NCBI RefSeq assembly: GCF_030056575.1
Contig: NZ_JASHHX010000002.1
Coordinates: forward strand, 248,001-312,000
Direction of reading: 5' to 3'
Source: Rhodoblastus sp. 17X3
Lineage (GTDB): Bacteria; Pseudomonadota; Alphaproteobacteria; Rhizobiales; Beijerinckiaceae
DNA length: 64,000 nt
Part shown: piece after piece, positions 9,292 through 18,467 of the stretch
Position numbering within the stretch: the stretch's first letter is position 1
Layout: each line of letters opens with the position of its first letter
Position numbers and translations under genes: made by a program
Notes under the pieces: generated by a model
What the model saw: the letters and a program-made list of their open reading frames with translations, nothing else
Databases searched by the model: none
Told to the model about the DNA's origin: nothing

Positions 9292-10374
9292 ATGATCGGA
9301 CCCACTCTCGGCTTTTACCTGGGATCGCGCTTCGTGAAGAGCGTCGCCGTGGTCTTTTTCACGATTTTCGGCCTGATTTACATGGTCGATTTCGTCGAGA
9401 TGCTGCGTCGGACCGGCGACAATCCCAAGGCGGGCGCGGCTCTGGTCGCATGGCTGTCCCTGCTGCATACGCCAGCGGTTTCCGAACAGATCCTGCCCTT
9501 TGCGGTGCTGTTCGGGGCCATGGCCTCCTTTATCACCCTCACCCGCAAACTCGAACTGGTGGTGGCGCGCGCGGCCGGGGTCTCGGTCTGGCAATTCCTG
9601 ACGCCGCCGGTGGTGGCGGCCCTGCTCATCGGCCTGTTCGCGATCGGCGTCTACAATCCGCTGTCGGCGGTGATGAAGCAGCAGGCTGACGAGATCGAGA
9701 CGGGAATTTTCAAGAATAAATATCTCGCCAACATCACCGCCATGTGGATTCGGCAGAAAAGCGTCGACGGCCAGTCGATCCTCCGGGCGGAGGCGTCGTC
9801 GAACTCCGGCTTGCGGCTGGCGGGTGTATCGGCCTTTGTCTTTGATTCTACAGGAAAGTTTTTGGAGCGCGTGGACGCGAACAACGCCGAGATGGGCGAA
9901 AGGGAATGGACCCTTAATAATGTCGTCATTACCGCGCCGGGCGTTGAGCCGCGGAGAGCGGATGTTTACCATCTTGCGACTAATCTGCTGCCCAGTCAGG
10001 TGGTGCAGAGTTTCGTATCGCCCGAATCGGTGCCGTTCTGGTCGCTGCCGCGCGTGGTGGACGACACGGAGGACGCCGGTCTCGATGCAGTGGGGTATCG
10101 TTTGCGTTTCCAGTCGCTTCTCGCCTTGCCGGCCTTGCTCGTCGCCATGGTGTTGATCGCCGCGTCCTTCTCGCTCAAGCTGTCGCGCATGGGCGGCGTC
10201 GGCGTTCTTGTTTTGGGTGGCGTCGGCGCAGGCTTCGTGCTTTATGTCGCTACGAAACTCGTTTCCGATCTTGGCGGAGCCGGGGTGCTCAGCACGCCCG
10301 TCGCCGCCTGGTCGCCTGCGATTGTGGCGAATATGTTGGGCGCGTTGACACTCCTGAATCGAGAGGACGGCTGA
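9292..10374 (+). CDS. lptG: LPS export ABC transporter permease LptG
   Basis: Partner permease of LptF in LPS export. 360 aa, with the same six-helix plus jellyroll layout: N-terminal helices to about residue 120, a periplasmic domain with the characteristic WTLNN(V) segment, and C-terminal helices containing the AASFSLKLSRMGG loop typical of LptG. Starts immediately after the lptF stop and shares one base with lptD (TGATG), so lptF, lptG and lptD are almost certainly co-translated. Confidence 0.95.
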   Translation: MIGPTLGFYLGSRFVKSVAVVFFTIFGLIYMVDFVEMLRRTGDNPKAGAALVAWLSLLHTPAVSEQILPFAVLFGAMASFITLTRKLELVVARAAGVSVWQFLTPPVVAALLIGLFAIGVYNPLSAVMKQQADEIETGIFKNKYLANITAMWIRQKSVDGQSILRAEASSNSGLRLAGVSAFVFDSTGKFLERVDANNAEMGEREWTLNNVVITAPGVEPRRADVYHLATNLLPSQVVQSFVSPESVPFWSLPRVVDDTEDAGLDAVGYRLRFQSLLALPALLVAMVLIAASFSLKLSRMGGVGVLVLGGVGAGFVLYVATKLVSDLGGAGVLSTPVAAWSPAIVANMLGALTLLNREDG

Positions 10375-12968
10375 TGGCGATGCGCTCCCTCGGCCTCTTG
10401 GGCCGTCGCATCTTCTGCCGCTGCGGCGCCCTGCTCGCGGCCCGTCCCCGCCATTTCGCCGTCGCCGCGACTGGCCTGGCGGCCGGACTCGCCATGTTCG
10501 CCTGTCTCGGCGAGGCGCGCGCGCAGACTCTCAATGACCGTTTCGCCGGCGCGACCGGCAAGAAAGGCCCAATGGTCGTCGAGGCCAATAGCGTGGTCTA
10601 TAACGACCAGGCGCATTCGGTCACGGCTGAGGGCGACGCCCAGATTTATTACCAGGGCAAGGTGCTGGAAGCCGACCGCGTCACTTATTTCAAGGATACC
10701 GGACGCGTCCTGGCCGAGGGCTCGGTCAAGCTCACCGATCCGGAAGGCACGGTCACCCATGCCGACAAGATGGAGCTGACCGGCGACTTCAAGCAGGGCT
10801 TTGTCGATTCCGTCCGGGCCGACACCAAGGAACGCACCCACATCAGCGCCTCGCGTTCCGAAAAGATCGACGCCGATACGACGGTTTTCCACAAGGGCAC
10901 CTATACCGCCTGCCCGAGCTGCGCCGAACATCCCGAACGCGCGCCGATCTGGCGCCTGCGGGCGCAGAGAGTGGTCCACAAGAACAACGAGCAAATGCTC
11001 TATTACGAAGGCGCGACCTTCGAGCTTTACGGCCTGCCGATCGCCTATTTTCCCTTCCTGTCGATGGCCGACCCGAGCGTGACGCGCCAGTCCGGCTTCC
11101 TGGCGCCGAGGATTTTCTACAAGTCGACCCTCGGCTATGGCGTCGGCACGCCTTATTTTTGGGTGCTCGCCCCCAACATGGACGTGACTCTCACGCCGGC
11201 CTATCTGTCGCGCCAGGGCTTCCTCGGCGAGATCGAATTCCGTCACCGCCTGGAAAACGGCTATTATTACATCCAGGCGAGCGGCATTCATCAGCAGGAC
11301 GACTCCGCCTTCGCCCCTCAGCCCTGGGGCTCGGGCAACCAGACCAATCGCGGCGAAATCACCTCGCAGGGCGCGATCTGGCTGAGCCAGAACTGGAAAT
11401 TCGGCTGGGATGTCGCCCGCGTTTCGGACAAATGGTTCCTGAACGATTATGGCATGCCCAATCCGGTTCTCTCGGGCAATTTTTTCCGGGAAACCTCGTC
11501 GACCGTCTATCTGACCGGCCAGGGCGACCGCGGCTATTTCGACCTGCGCGGCTTTTCCTTCCAGGGCATGGCGAATTTCGACTACCAGCCTCAGCTCGCT
11601 GCGGTCTGGCCGATCCTGGACTATAACAAAGCCATCGACATCGCCCCTGAAAAGACTTTCGGCATCGGCGGCCAGATCACGGTCGATGCGAACGTCACCA
11701 GTTCCTCGGCGTCCCTGGCCTCCTATCAGCAGGTCGGGGCGATCTCGCTCGACAATCTATATGGCCTGCATCCGGTCTGCGTGAATCCGCTCACCGGCAA
11801 GTCGGATTACACCCCGGGATCGTGCCTCGTGCGCGGCATCGGCGGCAGCTACACCAGCGGCACGATCCAGCTGTCGTGGCAGCGCAAATATATTGATCCG
11901 CTGGGCGAAGTGATCACGCCTTTCGCCTTCATGCGCGCCAACGGCAATTACCTCAGCTATGACACCTCCGGTTCGGCGACCTTCGGCACGGACACGATCG
12001 CCAATTCCTATCAGAGCAATTTCTTCACCAATAACAACCAGTTCATGGGTTCGGTCACGCCGGGCGTCGGCATCGATTGGCGCTATCCCATCCTGGCGCG
12101 CACGCCGCTCGGCTCGCTGGTCGTGGAGCCCATCGCCCAGGTCATCGCGCGTCCGAACACCCAGATTTCCAACACGATCGTCAATATGGACGCCCAAAGC
12201 CTGGTGTTCGACGATTCGAACCTGTTCGAGTGGAATAAATATTCCGGCTATGACCGGTTCGAGACGGGCGTTCGGGCCAATTATGGCGCCCAGTTCACGC
12301 TCGACATGAACAAGAACGGCTATCTGAACGCCATGTTCGGCCAGTCGGCGCAGCTTGCGGGAACGAATTCCTACGCCACGCCCGACGCCGCCAATATCGG
12401 CCTCGATTCAGGCCTCAACACGCGCTTGTCGGATTATGTCGGGCGCGTCACCTATACGCCGAACTCGAACTATACCTTTGTCGCGAAGGCGCGTTTCAAC
12501 GAGGCCAACTGGGCGCTCGACCGTCTGGACGTCTCCGGCCACGCCCATTACGGCCCGCTGGATCTCAGCGCGCAATTCGCCAATTACACGCAGCAGCCGC
12601 TGATTGGCTATGTTTTCCGGCGCGAAGGTTTGCAACTCGCGACGCGTTATGACGTGCTCGAGCATTATTTCGTCTCCGGCAACGTCAATTTCGATCTGAG
12701 CCGGCATTATTACTATCCGTCCTATCTTCCCACGGCGCAGCCGGTCTTCTCGATCGCGACCTGGGGCCTCGGCATGGGCTATAACGACGACTGCACCAAG
12801 CTGGGGCTGTATTACATCAACCAGATCTCCGACATGTACGGCAACCCGCCGGTCTATGCGCGCAACCAGACCATTCTTCTGACCCTCGACTTGCGCACGC
12901 TTGGCGACATCAAGGCGCCTATCTCCCTGTCGCCGTCGCAAATTCAGGACGGCGTGCGCTACAACTGA
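10374..12968 (+). CDS. lptD: LPS-assembly outer-membrane protein LptD
   Basis: Outer-membrane translocon that inserts LPS into the outer leaflet. 864 aa: an N-terminal signal region (cleavage near GEARA/Q, residues 45-50), an OstA/LptA-like jellyroll from about residue 60 (VVEANSVVYNDQAH, VTAEGDAQIYYQGKVLEADRV), then a long beta-barrel of alternating aromatic strands. Cysteines that could make the maturation disulfides are a CPSC pair in the N-terminal domain, two in a barrel loop (VCVNP...GSCLVR) and one in NDDC near the C-terminus. The spacing differs from E. coli. It overlaps lptG and precedes surA, itself a chaperone for outer-membrane proteins. Confidence 0.95.
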   Translation: MAMRSLGLLGRRIFCRCGALLAARPRHFAVAATGLAAGLAMFACLGEARAQTLNDRFAGATGKKGPMVVEANSVVYNDQAHSVTAEGDAQIYYQGKVLEADRVTYFKDTGRVLAEGSVKLTDPEGTVTHADKMELTGDFKQGFVDSVRADTKERTHISASRSEKIDADTTVFHKGTYTACPSCAEHPERAPIWRLRAQRVVHKNNEQMLYYEGATFELYGLPIAYFPFLSMADPSVTRQSGFLAPRIFYKSTLGYGVGTPYFWVLAPNMDVTLTPAYLSRQGFLGEIEFRHRLENGYYYIQASGIHQQDDSAFAPQPWGSGNQTNRGEITSQGAIWLSQNWKFGWDVARVSDKWFLNDYGMPNPVLSGNFFRETSSTVYLTGQGDRGYFDLRGFSFQGMANFDYQPQLAAVWPILDYNKAIDIAPEKTFGIGGQITVDANVTSSSASLASYQQVGAISLDNLYGLHPVCVNPLTGKSDYTPGSCLVRGIGGSYTSGTIQLSWQRKYIDPLGEVITPFAFMRANGNYLSYDTSGSATFGTDTIANSYQSNFFTNNNQFMGSVTPGVGIDWRYPILARTPLGSLVVEPIAQVIARPNTQISNTIVNMDAQSLVFDDSNLFEWNKYSGYDRFETGVRANYGAQFTLDMNKNGYLNAMFGQSAQLAGTNSYATPDAANIGLDSGLNTRLSDYVGRVTYTPNSNYTFVAKARFNEANWALDRLDVSGHAHYGPLDLSAQFANYTQQPLIGYVFRREGLQLATRYDVLEHYFVSGNVNFDLSRHYYYPSYLPTAQPVFSIATWGLGMGYNDDCTKLGLYYINQISDMYGNPPVYARNQTILLTLDLRTLGDIKAPISLSPSQIQDGVRYN

Positions 12969-13164
12969 TTTCGCCAAATTCCGCGCGCGTCTCGTCCTGA
13001 TCTGGCGAAGCGCGCGGAAAAACGGTATGGCTCAGCTTCCTCGCATCGAATTGCTGCCGCAATTTTCGGAAATGGGAGGAGGCGCAATTTTCGCGGCGCG
13101 CGCGAATGCCCTGTTGGGCTTTGCGCGAGTCGCCGATGCAAGCTGGCTGAAACGGATCGCACGA

Positions 13165-14097
13165 ATGAAAAACAGGGTTAACCGGTTCTGGGGCGAAAAA
13201 TGGGCCGCCTTGGCTTTGGCCTTGCTGGCCATCTTGGCGATCTGTCCGGCGCAGGGCGTCCGCGCCCAGACGATCGTCGCCAGCGTCAACGGCGATCCCA
13301 TCACCTCGATTGATATTGCCGAGCGCGAAAAGCTGCTCCGCGCGATCGGTCAGCCGTCTTCACCTTCCGCCGCGCTCGAAAGCCTGATCGAATCCCGCGT
13401 CAAGGCGGGCGAGATCAATAAATACGGCATCAAGGTCTCGCCGAATGAATTCGGACCGACGGTGAATTATTACGCCGAAAAGGGCCATATGACGGTCGCC
13501 GCCATGTCGCAGCGGATTTCGGCGGCCCATATCGATCCGAAACATGTCGAGAACTTTTTTGCGATCCAGCAGGCTTTCACCATTTATGCCCGGGCGCGCA
13601 ATCGCGCCGTCGAAGTCAGCCAGCAGGACGTCGACGCCGAGATCGCGCGCGACAAGAAACTGGCCAATGAGCAATCCTTCACGCTGCGGCAGGTGGTTCT
13701 GATCTTGCCGACGACGGCGAGCCCCGCCGCGGTGCAGGAAGCCGGCAAGAAGATGGAAGGCCTGCGCGCGCGTTTCACGAGTTGCGAGACGGGCGTGAAA
13801 GCCGCGACGGAATCCGGCCAATTCGTGGTCCGCGAGCCGATCACCCGCAGTTCGTCGCAGCTCGGCGAGCAATTGGTCGCCCTTCTGGACAAGACGCCAG
13901 TCGGCCACATGACCGGCCCGAGCCGCGATTCGACGGGTCTCGTGGCGATCGCCATTTGCGCGCGCAAGGCCGCGGGCGCAGACGCCGCGAAAGAGGTCGC
14001 CCAGCAAAAGCTTTTGCAGCGCATTGTCGAGGGCCAGGCGCAGAAGCTCTATGAAGAGATGCGCGCCCATGCGGTGATCGTCAAGAAAGGGCAATGA
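13165..14097 (+). CDS. surA: SurA-like periplasmic chaperone / peptidylprolyl isomerase
   Basis: Periplasmic folding factor for outer-membrane proteins. 310 aa from the ATG at 13165, chosen because it puts a signal peptide (ALALALLAILAIC, cleavage near GVRA/Q) at the N-terminus. The frame stays open through 88 more codons back into lptD, which I treat as non-coding, and the ribosome-binding site is weak. The SurA N-domain is recognisable (IVASVNGDPITSIDIAEREKL). Only one parvulin-like region follows (about 170-270) and it is poorly conserved, so isomerase activity is doubtful and a chaperone role more likely. ATGA overlap with pdxA. Confidence 0.85.
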   Translation: MKNRVNRFWGEKWAALALALLAILAICPAQGVRAQTIVASVNGDPITSIDIAEREKLLRAIGQPSSPSAALESLIESRVKAGEINKYGIKVSPNEFGPTVNYYAEKGHMTVAAMSQRISAAHIDPKHVENFFAIQQAFTIYARARNRAVEVSQQDVDAEIARDKKLANEQSFTLRQVVLILPTTASPAAVQEAGKKMEGLRARFTSCETGVKAATESGQFVVREPITRSSSQLGEQLVALLDKTPVGHMTGPSRDSTGLVAIAICARKAAGADAAKEVAQQKLLQRIVEGQAQKLYEEMRAHAVIVKKGQ

Positions 14098-15101
14098 GCG
14101 CGCTTCCGCCGCTTTGCCTTACCCAGGGCGACCCTTCCGGAATTGGGCCGGACATCGCTTTGGCGCTCTATCGCCAGAGCCGGGAGAGCGGCGAGCCTTT
14201 TTTTGTTCTTGCCGATCCGAACTTGTTGCGCCGTCGCGCGGAACTGCTTGGGCTGGCGATTGAAATCGCCGAAACGGCGCCCGAGCGGGCGCGCTCCCTT
14301 TTCGCCACGGCGCTGCCGGTTGTTCCGCTCATGGCCTCGGTCAAGGGTTTGCCGGGCCAGCCCGACCCATCCGACGCGCCGGGCACGATCGAGGCGATCT
14401 CGCGCGCCGTAGCACTGGTCCATGCGGGGCGGGCCAGCGCCGTCGTCACCAATCCCATCGCCAAATCCGTGCTGTATCGCGCTGGCTTCGCGCATCCCGG
14501 CCATACCGAATATCTCGGCGAGCTTGCGCGGGAGCATTGGGGAGTCCCATGCCGCGCGGTGATGATGCTGTGGTCGCGCGATCTCGCGGTCGTCCCGGCC
14601 ACGATCCATGTCCCGCTGGCCCGTGTTCCCTCCCTGCTCAAGACCGACGACCTCGTCGAGATCGGCGCGATCGTGATCGAAGTGTGCAAGCGCGATTTCG
14701 GCATTGCGCGGCCGCGGCTGGTTTTTGCTGGTCTCAATCCCCACGCCGGCGAGGACGGGGCCATTGGCCGCGAGGACGTTGAAATCATTGCGCCGGCGGT
14801 CGCGCGGCTCTCGGCTCTGGGCCATGACGTTCGTGGCCCCCTGCCCGCCGATACGATGTTTCACGCCGCCGCGCGAGCGACCTATGACGTCGCCATCTGC
14901 GCCTATCACGACCAGGCGCTCATTCCGCTGAAGACGCTGGCCTTCGACAGCGGCGTCAACGTGACCCTGGGCCTGCCCTTCATCCGCACCTCGCCGGATC
15001 ACGGCACAGCCTTCGATATCGCCGGGACCGGCGCCGCGCGTCCGACCAGCCTCGCCGAGGCCGTCGCCCTTGCGGGCCGCATGGCGCGGGCGCGCGCATG
15101 A
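14094..15101 (+). CDS. pdxA: 4-hydroxythreonine-4-phosphate dehydrogenase
   Basis: NAD-dependent oxidation step of DXP-dependent pyridoxal phosphate synthesis. 335 aa. Family signatures: [11 protein letters not shown] at the N-terminus, [10 protein letters not shown], the metal-ligand histidine in [18 protein letters not shown], and [10 protein letters not shown] with [13 protein letters not shown] near the C-terminus. Overlaps surA (ATGA) and rsmA (ATGA). The surA-pdxA-rsmA order matches the classic proteobacterial superoperon. Confidence 0.97.
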   Translation: MSALPPLCLTQGDPSGIGPDIALALYRQSRESGEPFFVLADPNLLRRRAELLGLAIEIAETAPERARSLFATALPVVPLMASVKGLPGQPDPSDAPGTIEAISRAVALVHAGRASAVVTNPIAKSVLYRAGFAHPGHTEYLGELAREHWGVPCRAVMMLWSRDLAVVPATIHVPLARVPSLLKTDDLVEIGAIVIEVCKRDFGIARPRLVFAGLNPHAGEDGAIGREDVEIIAPAVARLSALGHDVRGPLPADTMFHAAARATYDVAICAYHDQALIPLKTLAFDSGVNVTLGLPFIRTSPDHGTAFDIAGTGAARPTSLAEAVALAGRMARARA

Positions 15102-15961
15102 GCGATTCCCTCCCGCCCCTGCGCGAGGTCGTCGCCAGGCATGGCCTCGCGGCGAAAAAGTCACTCGGTCAGAACTTCCTGTTCGACCTCAATCTCACCG
15201 GCAAGATCGCCCGCGCCGCCGGGCCGCTGGATGAAGCGACGGTGCTCGAAATCGGGCCGGGACCGGGCGGGTTGACGCGCGCCCTGCTCGCCAATGGCGC
15301 CAAAAAGGTGATCGCGGTCGAGCGCGACGAACGCTGTCTTGCCGCGCTGGAGGAGATCGCGCAAGCCTATCCGGGCCGTCTGGACATTGTGCCGGGCGAC
15401 GCGCTGGCGCTCGACTATCCGGCCTTTCTCGCCGAACGCGGCATCGCCGGGAAGGTCCGGATTTGCGCCAATCTGCCCTATAATATCGGCACGCAACTGC
15501 TGGCGGGCTGGCTCTCCGCCGAGCCGTGGCCGCCCTTTTACGAGCGCATGGTGCTGATGTTCCAGCGCGAGGTCGCCGAACGCATCGTGGCGACGCCGCG
15601 CGAGCGGGCGGACTATGGCCGTCTCGGCGTGCTCGCCGGCTGGCGTAGCACGGCGCGCATTCTGTTCGACGTGCCGCCCTCCGCCTTCACGCCGCCGCCC
15701 AAGATCGTTTCAAGCGTCGTCGAATTGCGCCCGCGCGAAGAACCGATCCCCTGCGACGCCAGGGCGCTGGAAATGGTCACGCTCTCCGCGTTCGGCCAAA
15801 GGCGAAAAATGTTGCGGCAATCGTTAAAAAGTCTGCCCGGGATCGGCGATCCGGCGCCCTTGCTGGAGGAAGCCGGGATCGAGCCGACCCGTAGGGCGGA
15901 AGAAATCGAGGTGGCGGGTTTTTGCGCCCTCGCGCGCGCCTATGCGGCGCGACGCGGCTAG
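15098..15961 (+). CDS. rsmA: 16S rRNA (adenine1518-N6/adenine1519-N6)-dimethyltransferase
   Basis: KsgA: dimethylates two adjacent adenines in helix 45 of 16S rRNA late in 30S assembly. 287 aa. The SAM-binding [14 protein letters not shown] motif, the KSLGQNFL N-terminal signature and the catalytic NLPYNI motif are all present. The C-terminal helical domain contains [13 protein letters not shown]. Last gene of the lptF-rsmA operon; the next gene converges from the other strand only 10 bp away. Confidence 0.97.
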   Translation: MSDSLPPLREVVARHGLAAKKSLGQNFLFDLNLTGKIARAAGPLDEATVLEIGPGPGGLTRALLANGAKKVIAVERDERCLAALEEIAQAYPGRLDIVPGDALALDYPAFLAERGIAGKVRICANLPYNIGTQLLAGWLSAEPWPPFYERMVLMFQREVAERIVATPRERADYGRLGVLAGWRSTARILFDVPPSAFTPPPKIVSSVVELRPREEPIPCDARALEMVTLSAFGQRRKMLRQSLKSLPGIGDPAPLLEEAGIEPTRRAEEIEVAGFCALARAYAARRG

Positions 15962-15971
15962 GCCCCAAGTT

Positions 15972-16391
15972 TCAGCCATCCGCCTTCGGCTTCGCGCTCA
16001 GGGCCCGGAGCAGCGCGACCAGCGCCGCCGCAGCCGCCGCAAGACTCATGACCAAGCGCGGATTGCCGACTGCGAGGCGCGCCGCGAAGGGCGCCGCCCG
16101 GACCAGCGCATTGCTCTTCACGGCGGACCCGACTTGATCCGTGGCGCGCGCCAGAGCCTTGACCGCCACAACGAGAAGGATCGCGCCGACGACAAGCGCG
16201 CCGCCGGCGACCGCCAAAGCCGCCTGCCACGGCGCGAGTTGGCTGAGCAACGCCAGATAGGCGGCGAAGGCCAGAAAGGCCGCGGTCAGCATGAGGAGCG
16301 CCGCGCCAATGAGCGCGGCGAGCGCGAATATCCGGAAACGGCGGGAAAGAGCGGCGGTCTCCACGCCCATGGCTGCGAATATTCCGCTCAT
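15972..16391 (-). CDS. YqjE-like holin-superfamily membrane protein
   Basis: 139 aa from the ATG at 16391, which overlaps the stop of the upstream gene as ATGA. Two strong hydrophobic stretches (about residues 20-45 and 50-80) and a third weaker one near the C-terminus (about 115-130) match the Phage_holin_3_6/YqjE type of small inner-membrane protein. In E. coli yqjE follows yqjD, and the upstream gene here is YqjD-like. Despite the family name there is no sign of prophage. Function unknown. The 22-residue upstream extension lies inside the neighbouring gene and is rejected. Confidence 0.7.
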   Translation of the reverse strand: MSGIFAAMGVETAALSRRFRIFALAALIGAALLMLTAAFLAFAAYLALLSQLAPWQAALAVAGGALVVGAILLVVAVKALARATDQVGSAVKSNALVRAAPFAARLAVGNPRLVMSLAAAAAALVALLRALSAKPKADG

Positions 16392-16714
16392 GAGCGTCGG
16401 CCCCCATGCCGCCAGAGCCCGACGATCAGGCCCACGCCGACGGCCCCTGCGAGCCACGCCAGCGGATTGCGGCGCACTGCGGCGCTGAGGTCCTCGAGCT
16501 TGGCGAGGCCGAGGTCGCGCGCGTCGTCGGCGACGCCCGCAAGGTTTTCCGTGGCGGCGTGGCGCGCCTGATTCAATGCGTCGAGCGTGGCCGCAGAATC
16601 GACGCCAAGCAGCGCGGCGAGGTCTTCCATCGCTGTCTGGACGGCGCGAAGGGCTTCTGCGACCGGCGCCGGTTCGGACTCCTTCGGGCTTTCGGATTCA
16701 TGCTGCTCGCTCAT
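16388..16714 (-). CDS. YqjD/ElaB (DUF883)-like membrane-anchored protein
   Basis: 108 aa from the ATG at 16714, with GGAG upstream. A charged N-terminus and long amphipathic helix (about 15-75) lead to a C-terminal RRNPLAWLAGAVGVGLIVGL membrane anchor, the diagnostic pattern of YqjD/ElaB/YgaM proteins. In E. coli these bind ribosomes at the membrane in stationary phase; that role here is inference. Coupled to the YqjE-like gene by ATGA. It lies 80 bp downstream of gmk on the same strand. Confidence 0.75.
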   Translation of the reverse strand: MSEQHESESPKESEPAPVAEALRAVQTAMEDLAALLGVDSAATLDALNQARHAATENLAGVADDARDLGLAKLEDLSAAVRRNPLAWLAGAVGVGLIVGLWRHGGRRS

Positions 16715-16794
16715 GCCGGTCTCCAAGCCGCGCGAGGGTTTCGGCCTCGCCATTGTCCCCGAGTCTAGCAGAGCCGTGGCCGAAGCCGAAATGG

Positions 16795-17454
16795 TCAGAC
16801 GTCTTCCGCCAGCAGCGCGGCGACGAAATCCTCCACGCCCTTGGCGACCCGGGGCCTGCGCAGCCGCTCAGCGCGCACGATGGCCAGCAGATCGTCGAAG
16901 GTTTTCTGGATATCGTCATTGATCAGGACGTAATCATAATCGGCCCAGCGCCCGATCTCATGGCGCGCGTTTTCGAGCCTGTGCGCGATGGTGTCCTGGC
17001 TGTCCTCGGCGCGGCGCTCGAGGCGCGCCCGCAATTCGCGCATCGACGGCGGTAGGACGAAAATGGTGACGACGTCGCGCGGCATTTTCTCCCGCACCTG
17101 TCGGGCGCCCTGATAGTCGATGTCGAACAGGACGTCCCGCCCCTGCGACAGGATCGTTTCGACCTGGCCGCGCGGCGTGCCGTAGAAATTGCCATGGACC
17201 TCGGCGTGTTCGAGCAATTCGCCGGCGTCGCGGCGTCGCGCGAATTCTTCCTGGTCGATGAAATGATAATGGATGCCGTCCGCCTCGCTGGAGCGGCGCT
17301 TGCGGGTGGTCAGGGAGATCGACAGCTTGAAGTCGAGTTCCTGCTTCTGTAGCAGCATGCGCGTCAGCGTAGTCTTGCCCGCGCCCGAGGGCGAGGAGAG
17401 AATCAGCATCAGCCCCCGGCGGCCGCCGGGAAGCGCCGTAGCTTCCGTTTCCAT
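16795..17454 (-). CDS. gmk: Guanylate kinase
   Basis: Converts GMP to GDP. 219 aa. The P-loop SSPSGAGKTTL is near residues 20-30, followed by the GMP-binding SLTTRKRR, the YHFI..EEF segment, the FYGTPRGQVE loop and DIDYQGARQVRE. The ATG lies four bases after the yicC stop. The yicC-gmk pair is conserved across many bacteria. Confidence 0.97.
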   Translation of the reverse strand: METEATALPGGRRGLMLILSSPSGAGKTTLTRMLLQKQELDFKLSISLTTRKRRSSEADGIHYHFIDQEEFARRRDAGELLEHAEVHGNFYGTPRGQVETILSQGRDVLFDIDYQGARQVREKMPRDVVTIFVLPPSMRELRARLERRAEDSQDTIAHRLENARHEIGRWADYDYVLINDDIQKTFDDLLAIVRAERLRRPRVAKGVEDFVAALLAEDV

Positions 17455-17458
17455 CAGA

Positions 17459-18343
17459 TCACTCGATATTTTGCGCCTGCTCGCGCAATTGCTCCACTTC
17501 GACCTTCAGATCAAGGCCGATCGCCGTCAAGGCGGCGTCATTGGATTTGGCGCAGAGCGTGTTGGTCTCGCGCCCGAACTCCTGCGCCAGGAAATCCAGC
17601 CGGCGCCCGACGGCGCCACCTTCCGCGAGCAGCTTCCGCGCGGCCGAGACATGCGAGACCAACCGGTCCAGTTCTTCGCGGATGTCGGCCTTGGCGGCCA
17701 TCAGAACCGCCTCCTGATGCAGTCGGGCGTCATCGAGGCGTCCGGTTTCGGAGATCAGGGCGACGGCCGCGCGCAGCCGTTCGCGCACTGCCGCCGGATG
17801 GCGGCCGGGGCAAAGATCAGCAGCCTTGGAGAGATCCCCGATCCGGTTGAGCCTCTGGTTGAGAAAAGCCGCCAGCGCAGCGCCCTCGCCTGCCCGCATG
17901 GCGCAAAGCTGTTTCAGCGTCCGTCCGAGGCCAGCAAGAATCTCCGCCTGCGCCGCTGCTTGGGCGTCCGCGTCCTCTTCGGTCTCGACGGTTTCGATGA
18001 CGCCGCGCACATTGAGAAGGCCATCGAGCGTCAGGGGACCGATATGGTCGGGACGCTCGATGCCGGCGAGCGAGTCCATCAGATTGACGAGCAGGTTGCG
18101 ATTGACCCGCGCCGAAAGAGAAGGAGATTCACGCGTCACGCTGAGATTGGCGTAGCAGGCGCCGCGCGCCAGGGCGCCGGAAATGGCGGTCCGGATCGGC
18201 TTGTCGAGATCGTCGAAGCCAGGAGGCAGGCGAAGCCGAAGGTCGAGCGCCTTCGAATTGACCGTCTTGATCTCCCAGTTCCAGCGGTAGGGAGCGGAAA
18301 AGCCGGACTCACTCGCGAAACCCGTCATGCTGGAAACCGTCAT
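17459..18343 (-). CDS. YicC family endoribonuclease
   Basis: 294 aa. Starts with MTVSSMTGFASESG and carries the family pattern WEIKTVNSKALDLRLRLPPGF, then the C-terminal DUF1732 region with GRRLDFLAQEFGRETNTLCAKS, the most conserved part of YicC proteins. E. coli YicC is reported to cleave small RNA and act in RNA decay; the precise role here is not known. AGGA is well placed before the ATG. It lies between mltG and gmk. Confidence 0.93.
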   Translation of the reverse strand: MTVSSMTGFASESGFSAPYRWNWEIKTVNSKALDLRLRLPPGFDDLDKPIRTAISGALARGACYANLSVTRESPSLSARVNRNLLVNLMDSLAGIERPDHIGPLTLDGLLNVRGVIETVETEEDADAQAAAQAEILAGLGRTLKQLCAMRAGEGAALAAFLNQRLNRIGDLSKAADLCPGRHPAAVRERLRAAVALISETGRLDDARLHQEAVLMAAKADIREELDRLVSHVSAARKLLAEGGAVGRRLDFLAQEFGRETNTLCAKSNDAALTAIGLDLKVEVEQLREQAQNIE

Positions 18344-18467
18344 TCCAAATCCTGTCCGCCGTCAAATGCGCATGGCCTGATCCGGCCACTGCGGCTCACT
18401 CGCGTATAGCAGGATTCGTCGAGCAAAACCCAGCGATTCTACGCGCCTGAGGTTGATCGGGGGACGC

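Noticed and set aside
15972-16391. Prophage remnant suggested by the holin-like membrane protein
   Set aside because: No other phage gene, attachment site or composition shift is present; the YqjE family explains it.
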